DNA of 64,000 nt from Fomes fomentarius (Eukaryota; Basidiomycota; Agaricomycetes; Polyporales; Polyporaceae): assembly GCA_022606135.1 (NCBI GenBank), contig JABYQN010000008.1:2046001-2110000 (forward strand). The letters are read 5' to 3'. Below the pieces are notes generated by a model. That model was not told the origin of the DNA, did not search any database, and saw nothing but the letters and a program-made list of their open reading frames with translations. Made by a program: the position numbers and the translations under genes. Shown here one piece after another: positions 23,039 to 34,371 of the stretch; the stretch's first letter is position 1, and every line of letters begins with the position of its first letter.

Positions 23039-24907
23039 TCAGAATACGTAAACGTCCAGCTCCTCGTCGCCGTTTTCCAATTCATCGTTCTGTACCTGTG
23101 TTTATCAATCGTTCTTGCACGAGAACATGCGGAAGATATGGGCTTACATTCAAGCCAATCAGATGCTGGTGGTCAATCATGAATCCCGAGTAGTCCTCAA
23201 GGCAGACCCGCGATGACTTCGCGTACGGAAGCCGGCTCACAACAGGTTCTACGAAGACCTGGCCAGAGTCGATGACTGACTCCTGCCCCTCCAATCTATA
23301 GCTGCGACCAGGAGGGGGAGTAGGTTCGTTGCGCCGCTTCGGATGGACGTTGAAGTCGAACATCCAGAAAACGGACCGAGGGAGGGCATCGGGTGAGTGC
23401 ATGAAGGTCGGGGGAAAGATGACACGTGCACCATGGATATACCTCAATCCCAGGTAAGCATGACGAAGGCCGCCCTGAGACGACACACCTCAACCATACA
23501 AAGTCGCCTAGATAAGGCACGAATCTGGTGTTGTCCGGACCCCATTCGTCCCATTGCTTGACGACGACCCGATCGGTCTCCGTGTGCCGCTGTATCACCG
23601 ACTGGAAGTATCGGTGGTGTACGAACATAGTGTAGACTCTGGAATGGTCGAAGCTGTAATGCAAGGAGAACATGTGGATGCGGTTGTCCCGCGCAGTCTC
23701 AAATGGGCGACCAGGAGTTGGCTGCGCAACGAAGGGCCCAGAGTGCGTATACGCCCGCGTTAAGGATTGCCCCGGGTTCGTCGCAGGCAGACATCATTGT
23801 GCAACCTTGGTGGGAAGGAGGTGTATGCCCGGCCATGATTCTCCAGAAACGAACCCAGCATCACCATTAAAGGTGTATAGTTCGATGGAGCCTCCCTCGG
23901 ATGCCAGTGTTACCATGAATGTGCGATCGGAGACGAAGGCGAAGTCACAGGTAGAGCTAGGGATACCAAGGCCGACGCAGCTCTACATGAATGTCAACAC
24001 ACGGCCGTCATGGCAACCATGCAGGGAGAAATAACGCACAACAACCTTCTCCACAGTTCTCCAATTCCAAATGAGCAGCCCTGGAACGTCTGTGGAAGAG
24101 AACGCGCCTATGACATCGTCGACGATTTCAGTCATATCTATGCGCATCATAAAGGGTAGGCGCGTTTGGAGGATCGGTCTAGCAGCATTGGGATGAGCCT
24201 TCTCCTGACTGATCTGGCGAAGGGCGATGCTGAAGGTCCATGACGCGGCGCTGTTATACACACCAGTTCAGATGGTGAACCATTGGCCGCCAGATCACAT
24301 ACGTTAACTCTTCCTCAAGCACCAGAGCCAGAAGATCCTGCGACGGGTCCATTGCAAAGTCCCGGATTGTGAACTCCATGTCTTGCCTGCCATTCGATCC
24401 TCCTCGCTCCTTCTGCAGGTGTCGGGAGCCAGGTAAGAGCGAGGTGACGGGACTCGATAGAGTTGTTGCCCACTCTGGACGAGGCAAAGACGCTGTCGAC
24501 GAGCTCGTACGCCTGACAATGCAATGGTGCGTTTATCTTAATTTTTCTGACCTGTGCCCATTCGAGGGAGCGCCAACGCTCTCGCAGCTCTAGCAGCCGC
24601 GCAAGGCGCTTGGAGGGTGTGAGACGGCAATCGATGCCATCGACCATACCGTCCGCGAAGAGCTCCACGATGTACTGCAGCTCAACCGAGTGTCTGATCG
24701 CATCTCGAAGCGAGGTGCAGACCTAGAGATCCAGTAGATCAGAGTCGCTGCGTTGTGTCCCAGCGCTGATGCACAACGGTGATGAGATGATACTATCCGT
24801 ACAGCACTTACTGAAGAACAACGTAGCAGACTCTTTGCGTCAAGGTGACGGAGTATCATAAGCATCAACTCTCGAGGAAGATGATAGAAGGAAGGCATAT
24901 CCTTCAT
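23039..24907 (-). CDS. F-box domain protein
   Basis: Eight exons from the start: 24907-24812, 24722-24474, 24412-24303, 24250-24040, 23982-23806, 23721-23495, 23442-23148 and 23095-23039. They total 473 codons. The N-terminal F-box reads FYHLPRELMLMILRHLDAKSLLRCSSV. A long region in the style of agaricomycete F-box proteins follows, with IRDFAMDPSQDLLALV, MRIDMTEIVDDVIGAF and LLIWNWRT. F-box proteins link SCF ubiquitin ligases to substrates; the substrate is unknown. Two introns have weak signals: 23722-23805 has donor GTTGCA and removes an in-frame TGA, and 23443-23494 has donor GTTGAG and acceptor GAG. The start is the first Met before the F-box. A longer start near 25108, with an extra intron, is possible. 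AAATATTTA near 25140 may be the TATA region. Confidence 0.8.
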
Positions 24908-27900
24908 GTTGTCCCTTGTTCGTGCCAAGGACTCAGCGGGGGCCAAGGATGGATCTGGTGAAGAGTCAACTCCAAGCTGGTCCGGGTATGCACCGGCGTG
25001 ACTGGCATGGGAAACCATACTGAACTCACCGTGTCCACCCACACACAGCCACCTCGACCACGGCCCGAGGTAGCCGGTACCAAGTTCAGAGAGACAGCAT
25101 ATGAGCACAAAATTCGTCCTCTTATCTAGAGTGCACAGAAATATTTATCGGCTCGCTTTGAGCCATGGATGATAGAATTTTCACAACTGGGGATGGGGCC
25201 GTAAGTCAGGAGAGCAAGCGCCCATCACAGTCCCGGCTTCCCTCGGCTTCCGGACTCCGGCAATGCCGTCAATTGGCGTCTGAAGGTAGGTCTAAAGTAT
25301 ACTGACGTATTGTGATCCTCTCCGAGTCCACGCTCTATGACAACCCGCTCAGACCTCGATACGCTTGACGTGGGGGCAGAGACAGGGAGTCGCTCCTTTT
25401 CATGAGGACTGAATATCTTGTGAGTACTACACGGTCCTTGCAGCTGGGTCTTGGGTTGATCTTGAAGCTGGTACCGCCTTTCGTTGGCTGCGTGCGCCAT
25501 GCAACACGGTAGTCCCCAATCGAAGGGTCCAGACATGATGAAGACTGGTTTTTCTTTCGCGCTCTGCACGTCCGTCTCGTCGACGTGCAGTTCAAATAGG
25601 ACGTGCATAGCTGAGTGAGTAGGAACGCAGGATGCCACCGGGTCACTCTTCGCGTCCGAACACGCCCATGCAACGACGTGTTGGGCCCAACTCGCCCTCC
25701 TCTTGCCCCCGTCCCCCAATCTCCTCCTGTGTATCCTCATAGCTATATTCTCGCGGGCCCGCGCCCTCTGAAAGGCCCACAAAGGCTATGCGACCCATGA
25801 TATAGTGGACGCTCCTCCGCGTCCACCTCCTCAACCCTGTCGTCTGGTAAGCTGTTTCAACCCTGCCTACACCGTCCGCTCTCGCTCATTCCTCCATTCT
25901 GCATCTATCCTACACGCTATTGTCGCTGGAGCGCTTGTCCACCCCGCAATACATGATTTGGACTCGACGCCCTCGAGCAGCAGATTACTATCAGGAGCTA
26001 CGCTCTACGGCTTTTTGGCGTATTTGGCTGCTGTGCAGATGGATCTTCAACACTCTGCCGATCATCATCGTAGCTCTACGGCTCGGCTCCTCTGACTATG
26101 AGAATGAAACCCCTGGTATCGATTGTCTGCGATGCGTTTTGGATGAAGCATGATTCGTTGCGCGCCGCTGCTCGGATCAAATCCACGCTCGAAAGTATCT
26201 CTACCGGCGTAAACTCCATCTCCATCACTCTCCGCTTGAATACGTCCAGTTACTCATAGCTGGCGCAAGAACGGTAACATGGATACCCTCCATCAGTTGG
26301 CTCGTCCTTGCTGTCCTGCACACGTCTATGACCGCACGTCTCCGGCTGCAATCGAGCACTCTACTGTGTTCATAGGACCTTGGACTTGTCGCTCGCCTCA
26401 GATCCCTGGTAGTGTCGAGATGCTGTGCAATGACGACATCAGTATGTTAGACCTTCAAACACTAGTACAGGATTCAAGACTGAAAGAGAGCTGCCGTGGC
26501 CAGAAGTATGACATGGTACATTGTGTCCTCTGCGCTGGTACAGGTGCGTTCACCAATATATCCATATGGGTATGAAGCAATTGAAATGCCTCGTTCAGTC
26601 GATGCAGCGATTGCCAATGCAGACCTGTGCAGATTTGCAGTTACACTCCGTCTATCCCCAATCACTCTTACAGTTTTTGCTCCACTCAACCTCTAGTTCA
26701 CTGCATCCATAACAAAGATCATGAGATACTTACCGCATCCTCGCTCCCAGATGTCGGTTCAACAATACGCTAACAGTTCTCAGTGTGCCGCCGTTAGTGG
26801 CTACAACGACGCTACAGACGCTGCACTACGCATATAATCTGGCATGCAGCACACATATCATCGTGCGAAGTAGAGCGCACCTGCTTCTCGCCTCTTCAGC
26901 TGACGCAAGTGCAATACAGTGGATGTAGTTTGGAGCTCGCTCTTCGTCACTTATTGATCTCCGTTGGATCGCAGAATGTGCACGTCTAACTGATCATTGA
27001 GCCTTTCTCCCCACAATTTAAGGTCTCAGTCTCTCAGCCGCTTCTTCCGCTCGGAGAACACCGTCAGGACGCAGCAGAAGCAAGCTGACCTCGATCGCAT
27101 CGACCTGTACCTGAACTGAACTGGGACTCGAACTCAAACTCGGACCGACTGAGCTCTACACGCAAGTGTATGCGCAAGTTGCTGTCCCTCGGCGCCCTGG
27201 TTCGGATCCTTGATAACCCGGAGTCCAGAGATAGCTTCGACAACGACTGGGAGCTCCTCTGGTGCATGTGGCCGATGCCATTCGACTTCAGTTGACTTCG
27301 ATGACGTAGAACTCTGGATCTGATGCAGAGAAGCAAGTATGTTGTTATAGAATATGTGAGATGTTACACCAAAGTGTTTGACAGAAACTGCACTCAAATT
27401 GCATGGTCTGCTGTTGACATTCTAAGTAGTGCCTATGCTGCTAACTGGGACAACAGTAAGGAATCAATCCTATACAACATGTACAGGCTTGTATTGGTGC
27501 ACATCGTAGCAGAACTTATTTGGACTCTATATGTAAAGGAATTATGGAAAAACACGCAGATTTGACAGAGATACAAGATTCGTGGCGCCTAATGCTGCTG
27601 TGCAGAAATTTTGAGCGAGCGCCAATGTATAGCACTGTGGGTGCAGGGGGCCGGCGGACCGTGCCCGCCGAGGAGCCTCAAAGTTGCTGCTCAGCGCACA
27701 GCACGCTCATGACTCAGAGTCACTACTCACCTTCCGTGCGTACCAGGTGTCTTGAGTGCCCTTGTGCGGTGGCAGTATACTCTATATAGATCATAATATG
27801 CCAGTGCCTGGTTTTTAGAACAATGTGAACTTGAACGCTGACACGCTTTGCACGCTTCTATTCCAGTCTACAGTGACATTGCAGGCGCCCGGCTAATCTC

Positions 27901-28048
27901 AGCGAAGACATTGGTTACTCGAGGAGCCAGCAAGCAGCCAACTGCGACTTGGCATGTTTCTCTTCGGTTTCAGAATGCATCCCTGGAGTTTTCAAGGCGC
28001 ACATGAGAGCTCCTCAACGTAATGAGCGGCGCCTTGTGTGAGTGATAA
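24908..28048. other. Gene-poor interval of about 3 kb
   Basis: No recognised gene. Noted frames: 25225-25782 (minus, 185 codons, no known domain), 25920-26153 (plus, hydrophobic stretch WLLCRWIFNTLPIIIVALRL), and an AT-rich 80-codon frame at 27323-27565. None has a convincing spliced context. The S10 gene promoter lies at the right end. Confidence 0.5.
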
Positions 28049-28050
28049 TA

Positions 28051-28060
28051 CTATATAAAG
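28051..28060 (+). promoter_or_regulatory. TATA box of serine carboxypeptidase 1
   Basis: CTATATAAAG, a near-consensus TATA box, lies 53 bases upstream of the ATG at 28113, implying a very short 5' leader. Confidence 0.65.
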
Positions 28061-28112
28061 GGCGTCCCCATGTTATTGACTCCCATGCTATTGACTCCGC
28101 AGGCTCATCGCT

Positions 28113-30206
28113 ATGCATCCTCCTACCCTCCTCGTGATAATACTGGGATTGGCGAGTACAGCACTTGCGGCTCAGACTATTCTCAATCAGTCGAATAGTA
28201 TCGAACCTCAGCAACTTGTATTCACATCGGATGTGGTACAAGACGCCAAGCTGCGGTATGTGCGCAACTCCGGCGTGTGCGAAACGACTCCTGGCGTGAA
28301 CCAGATGTCTGGATACATTGACATCGGGACCAACATGTCAATGGTGAGTCCTGCATTTCATCGTAATCGAGCAATTCACGTACTATCGCTCACCTCATGG
28401 CTCGCAACCTAGTGGTTCTGGTTCTTCGAGGCCAGAAATGATCCTGAGACCGCACCGTTCACTCTTTGGTTCGTATACCTATCTATTCATCTCAGGAGAC
28501 TGACTGAATAAGTGCCCTTACAGGCTCAACGGAGGTCCGGGATGTTCCTCCATGATTGGATTGCTCCAAGGTTCCCAACGATTACTTCTCATAGAGCTGC
28601 CCGCATTCTCTGACAATGCGCGATTGCTAGAGAACGGGCCCTGCACAGTTGGCTCAGACAACGAGACAACGTTGCTGAATCCTTACAGCTGGAACAACCT
28701 GAGCAACAGTGCGTTACTGCCTACTCACGGCTGCATAACAGTGTTCCTGCAGCTCAACCCTTCCTTACGATCTAGTCATCTATATCGACCAGCCGATTGG
28801 GTCCGGGCTGTCGTATGGTACCATCGACGTGAACAGTACTTGGGCTGCTTCTCCTGCGATCTGGAAGGCCTTTCAGATCCTGTTCGAGAGCGAAGAGTTT
28901 GGACAGTACCAGAGCCGAGAGTGAGTCAAGGTTCCCTCATGTCCGCGGCCATGTTGGGCTAACTTTTTTTACGGTCCATAGATTCATATTGGCCACCGAA
29001 AGCTACGGCGGTCACTATGGGCCGGAAATCGTCACGTACTTCAACGAACAGAATGCGAAGATCGATGACGGCACAATCCAAGGCGAGCCCATCAACGTCA
29101 GCGCGCTCATGATCAACAAGTACGTAACTTTCCCTGGAGAACCTCCTTCACGCTGAGTTGTCCTCTCAACCTGCCGCTTGCAGTGGATGGTACGACCCGC
29201 TGATCAACTTCGAGTCATACGTGACGTTCGCGCGCGATGCACCTGGGTATGGGCAGCTCCAAAGCGACGAAGTGCTCGCTGCTATGAACGAATCGTTTTA
29301 TGCAGACGACGGATGCAGAGACCAACTGCAAAAGTGTTACGCAGCAGGACAAGGCGAAGATAGCAACGAGCCCTGCGCGATTGCTGACTTATACTGTGTG
29401 AGGCCCCACCGTGTCCTCCTCCTTAACACAGAACCTCTCGGCTGACAGGGTCTCCGACATAGCTTAGAAACGTCGAAAGGCCAGCAGCATACGGCCGCAA
29501 TGAATACGACCTGCGGCAGAGTAACGACTCTGCGAGCCCTTTCCCACCCAATTACTATGAATCCTTCCTGAACGATCCGACAATCCTGCGCAAGATTGGT
29601 GCCGAAGTGCCATCTTTTTCCGCATGCTCGAATGAGGTAGCAATAGATTTTCTGAGGACGGGGGACCAATCCCGATCTCTGCTCTCCGAGCTCGCCGCTC
29701 TGGCCGATTCGGGGATGAAGATACTCATCTGGGTATGTTCCTTCTTATCAATCGTTGTTGCGCCTAGAAATAATCTGGTTGACATTCTGGTGTCTGATAT
29801 AAAGGCTGGAGATGCGGATATCAAGTGAGTATTCATCAGGGTCATATTTCCACTTAGTTTCGGTCAGTTGATGATTTTCGCAAAAGCTGTAACTGGGTTG
29901 GAGGTCATCAGTGCGTCCTTGCAATGGACTGGTACGGCCAGGAGAAATTGCACAACACCCAGTTTACGAACATGACGATCGATGGCGAGATCGTAGCGGC
30001 GTACAAGAACGTGGACAACTTCTCATTTGCGTGCGTTCTCGCTCACCTCTGGCGGTTACTTACTTTCGAGTGACTGACGCCGCTACTCTATATTTGATAG
30101 ACGAGTCTACGAGGCTGGCCACGAAATACCTGCGTTCCAGCCTGAGGCCTCTTTTGAGATATTCAAACAGATTATCAACATGGAGCCACTCCATTCGGTC
30201 CCTTGA
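28113..30206 (+). CDS. S10 serine carboxypeptidase, copy 1
   Basis: Secreted carboxypeptidase that trims C-terminal residues, probably at acid pH. Exons are 28113-28343, 28413-28468, 28524-28570, 28631-28708, 28776-28920, 28982-29119, 29184-29397, 29463-29732, 29805-29824, 29887-30030 and 30101-30206, totalling 482 codons exactly. A signal peptide ([14 protein letters not shown]) is followed by the oxyanion-hole motif LNGGPGCSS, the nucleophile in [11 protein letters not shown] (Thr replaces the usual Gly before ESYGG), the catalytic Asp in ILIWAGDADINCNW, and the catalytic His in [12 protein letters not shown]. Many N-glycosylation sequons are present. The ninth exon is only 20 nt. Compared with copy 2 it has an extra intron at 28571-28630 and lacks one near the end. 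Confidence 0.9.
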
Positions 30207-30474
30207 AGCTGTAGATATACCTATACAGTTTGATAATCTGTGATATACAGAGCCCAGATACCAACCATGGTGTCCCGACGCTTATCGAGAGCAAGACAGG
30301 TAGACGATCGTCACGAAGGAAGGGTGTAATATCACAATAGCACCACACGAACAATAGCACTCAACTCAATGAGACCATGAGTTGTGCAGTCAATCGACGT
30401 CCTGTCATGTACTATGGGTTGAATTTCCCCGACTCTCAGGCGATCGGTGTAGAGACGTACCTCGGGCCATGCAT

Positions 30475-31204
30475 TCACAGCACGAAACCAAGCTTTCTCC
30501 ACCCAGTCGCACTTCTCTGCGACCCAGATCGAGTATAAGACCGCAACCGCCCTTGGGCGGCTGTGATCATAGACTCCGGCATCCAATCGACGTCCTCCGC
30601 GCGTATCTTAGCGCCTTTCGCAACAGCGATGTCGAGGAGGGCATCGATGTCGCGGACATCGACATACTGCTTCGTCCGCATGTCCGATCTGTGCGATGCG
30701 CGATGGTCCGACCACCCCTGTAGCTTGAGCAGGAGTTGCGGGACCAGCGGCATGACCGGCAGTTTATATTGCCCGATGGAGAGGGTGCGCACGTGCGAGA
30801 GTGGGACGGTGGGGATGTTGAGGATGCCGGGGATGAGAATGTCCACTTTGCAGTCGAAGTACTGACTGGGGTATGCTTGGGTTCTGTACCAGAGGACCTT
30901 GTAGGACGCGAAGCGGTTCTTGGAGGACAGGAGATAGAACTTCGAGTCTCCCCGGACGAGCATTCGCTTCAGGGTCTCTTGGTCGTACAAGTTTGTAAGG
31001 ATGACTATGTCTACATCCTGTACGTCGTGGGGTCAGTTATTGGAGAGGAACACATAGACGGAGAAAGGTTACGTTAGGTGCACGGTTCACACCGTATAGA
31101 TAGCTGGCTGTGCTTCCAAAGAGGCAACATTCCAGCCCATGCTCGTTGAATATCTTGATGGCCTTCTGGGCGATCTCCAGTATCTGCTCAGTGGTGGGAG
31201 CCAT
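30475..31204 (-). CDS. Nucleotidyltransferase-fold protein, small
   Basis: Two exons, 31204-31073 and 31017-30475, total 224 codons; the join PN|DVDIV is in frame. The N-terminus reads as a helix, then the signature of a minimal nucleotidyltransferase: a Gly-Ser-type loop (CLFGSTASYLYG), then DVDIVI with the metal-binding Asp pair, and later CKVDILIPG supplying a third Asp. A long helical C-terminal part (YVDVRDIDALLDIA) is typical of a family common in agaricomycetes. The substrate is not known. It lies between two S10 carboxypeptidase genes on the opposite strand and starts 859 bases from the second, so the two share an upstream region. Confidence 0.75.
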
Positions 31205-32063
31205 GTCGGAGCGGCGAGAGAGTTGACGGGAGGAGTGGAACGACGTGGATAAGGACAAGGACGTGAGACCGCGAGAAACGAAACCAGCATAGAGTTCATG
31301 GCCATGAGGTAAAGAAGGATCCGAGCTTCATGGGAAGGTCTGGATTCGAAAGCGTGAGTGGCCTTAGAATAAAGAGCGCACGAAGCAGTTGGGAAGACGA
31401 TAGATGTATACTGGGTGCAAAAAGCAATAAGAAAAATAAACAATGTCAGCGTCATGATATATCCTTGCCTCGATCATGTAGTTCGAGCGCCCAAATTGAA
31501 ATATGATCCGGATTCCCGGGCCGATGAGAGTAGGACTTCCCCGACATGACCGGCTTCTCGCCTTGAACGGATGCTACTTCCAGCTCGACACTCGCACCGC
31601 ATACTTGCTTCTAGATTTTTGTTAGATATTCAAGATGCTATAAATACAGCTTACCACACAGACCGTGATGCCAATAACTGTATTATTGGTTGACGACAGC
31701 AACTCAAAGAACCGCTCTATCTTATCTATGGCATGGTGCGGACATAATATTCATCCCTCGCATGACCAGTCTTCTTGACATCCCGTTCTATCTTAGAAAT
31801 GCGCACCACGCAGCCCTTTTGCATCTTCGATCACACGGTAGTCGACCTGGAGCCTCTCAAATCCCGCTTGGAGAATGATAGGGTGGCGTAATTTTCGTGC
31901 AACGCCCTTCGTGATGGAGGATCATCCGGCGCGTGAGCGAAGCGCATGCGGTCGTGTATAAGAAATGGATGGTGCACTACATAGGCGGTGTGTATCGCTC
32001 TCGGGAGTCCGAGCTTGAAAAGCTCCACAAGCCGCCAGGCTCATCTGTGTCGCGATATCAGCT
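31205..32063. other. Divergent promoter region
   Basis: 859 bases between the starts of the nucleotidyltransferase gene (minus) and S10 copy 2 (plus). GTGTATAAGAAA at about 31953-31964 could be a TATA element, about 100 bases before the S10 start. The block CAGGCTCATC just before the S10 ATG is also found before copy 1 and marks the duplicated 5' flank. No gene is supported. Confidence 0.45.
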
Positions 32064-34172
32064 ATGCGTCTTCTAGCCCTCCTCCTGACAGCTGCTGTCT
32101 CTGTTTCTACCGTTCTAGGGTCTGCTGTCCCGCATGTGGACCTCCTGGAGCGATCAGATCCCACACTGGACTTTGGCACGAAACACATCGAGTTCAAGTC
32201 CGAGATCATGCAAGATACCAAGTTGCGCTTCGTGCGCAACTCCGGCGTTTGCGAGACGACCCCAGGTGTCAACCAGCTCTCGGGCTATATCGACATCGGA
32301 ACCAACATGTCTATGGTGAGAGCTCGTATATGTGATTATGGCGGAACTTCAGGAGCTTAAGCCTCTTACAGTGGTTCTGGTTCTTCGAGGCGCGAAACAA
32401 GCCAGAGACAGCGCCATTTACTCTTTGGTGTGCACGGTCATCGGAATTTCCCTCTGGTGCACATCCGCTGATCGAAGGTCGTGATATAGGTTGAATGGCG
32501 GGCCGGGATGCTCCTCTATGATCGGATTGTTCCAGGAGCATGGACCTTGCCAGGTCAACTCCGATGGCAAGACCACTGTGCTCAACCCCTTCAGCTGGAA
32601 CAACCTGAGTAACAGTGAGTATCTCCAGCCGTATCCTCCTCTCACTCTGCTGACCTGACATGTTGTGAAAAGTCATCTATATCGACCAGCCAATCGGGAC
32701 TGGCTTCTCCTTCGGGACTGTCAACGTGAATAGCACATTCAATGCCTCTCCGGCAATATGGACGGCGTTCCAGATCTTGTTTGAAAGCCAGGAGTTTGCC
32801 AAGTACGAGAGCAGAGAGTAAGTATCCCTGTGTCGTTGATTTGACTCTAATTCTCGTAGTTCATGAGCTAAGCAAATGGTTGGACAAATAGGTTCATCTT
32901 CTCGACGGAGAGCTATGGCGGACACTACGGCCCGGAGTTCGTGACGTTCTTTAACGAGCAGAACGCAAAGATTTTGAGCGGGTCGCTGAAAGGCGAACTG
33001 ATCAATGTGAGTGCACTCATGATCAACAAGTGCGTCTTTCCTCGTTCTCCCCGTCTATCTTCCCATCCTGCTCGGGTGTTTGCTGATTTCGCAATCGCGC
33101 TTGCAGTGGCTGGTATGACCCCCTCATCCAGAACCAAGCATACGTCGACTTTGCGACAAACGCACCTGGATACGGCCAACTACAAAGCGATGAAGTTCTC
33201 GCGCAGCTCAACCAGTCATACTTCGAAGAAGGCGGATGCAGAGACCAAGAATTGGCATGTTATGCCGCAGGCAATAGCTCCGAGAGCAACCGCATCTGTG
33301 TCGAAGCGGACGACTTCTGCGTACGTCTCGATTCTCCATGCCTCCGTACTCACTGAGCTCAAATCGCGGTGACGCAGGTCGAGAACGTGTTCTTTGCGGC
33401 AGTGGGAGACCGCGACTCGGACGACCTCAGACAGAATGCCTCTTCACCGACCCCGTTCCCGCCCGAATTCTACGTGACCTTCTTGCGAAATGCGACGATT
33501 TTGGAGAAGATCGGCGCACAGGGAAGGTATTCCGAGTGCTCGAACGCTGTGGGGAACCAGTTTGGGCGGACGGGCGACGATGCGCGGACTCTGCTTCCAC
33601 AGCTCGCGGCCCTGGCGAATGCCAGGATGAAGATTCTTATCTGGGTGCGTGCGGTTGCAGAATTAGCTCAGATTTGACTGGAGGAGAAGGAAGCTGATTC
33701 GCGCGTCTGTGGTAGGCTGGAGACGCTGATATCAAGTGAGTACTCCGGAAATGTTGCGGCCCTGGTCGCCAGAGGACTGACTATGCGCATCGCAGTTGCA
33801 ACTGGCTCGGAGGCCACGCATCTGTTCTCGCCATGGACTGGTATGGCAACGAGACACTGCACAACACACCCTTCACGAACATGACGATCAACGGGACGGC
33901 CGTCGCGGCCATCCAGAACGTAGACCACTTCTCCTTTGCGTACGTTCTCCCTGCCTCTTTTCTACAACGTATCGACTCATCTCTTTCTATGCATATTTTA
34001 GTCGAGTGTTCCAAGCAGGACACGAAGTGGTTAGTTTCCATTCATTTCCGCTGTAGAGAGAGATGCTGACTTCGACTTCGCGAACCGTCAATAGCCTGCG
34101 TTCCAGCCCGAAGCTGCGTTTGAGATATTCTCGCAGATCATCCGCAAGGAGCAGCTTCACTCTGTCCCGTAG
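32064..34172 (+). CDS. S10 serine carboxypeptidase, copy 2
   Basis: Tandem paralogue of 28113-30206. Exons are 32064-32315, 32372-32427, 32490-32614, 32673-32817, 32892-33029, 33107-33320, 33378-33644, 33716-33735, 33796-33939, 34002-34029 and 34095-34172, totalling 488 codons exactly. It has a signal peptide, [21 protein letters not shown] (nucleophile Ser), LIWAGDADINCNW (Asp) and FQAGHEVPAFQP (His). The 20-nt exon at 33716-33735 is conserved with copy 1. This copy lacks the intron after GLFQ but has one between EV and PAF. Both copies end in LHSVP. The pair points to recent tandem duplication with intron change. Confidence 0.9.
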
Positions 34173-34371
34173 GGAGTAGGAACTAACGTCTTCAAAACGG
34201 GCTTAGTAGTTACAGCCTATGCGTTGCCATGGTCTATGAATGTTTGAACTTCATACCGTGTAATACTACTACAGGTTACATAAGCTGACGCATGGCATGG
34301 GGCGTCACCTTTTAGCGCCCACATACAACTTTTGCTTCCGCCACCATTGTCGACCGTCGCCGACGTCCTCG

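Noticed and set aside
25225..25782. 185-codon minus frame in the gene-poor interval
   Set aside because: Long enough to notice, but it shows no domain, signal peptide or repeat and no coherent intron plan; kept only as a note in the interval entry.
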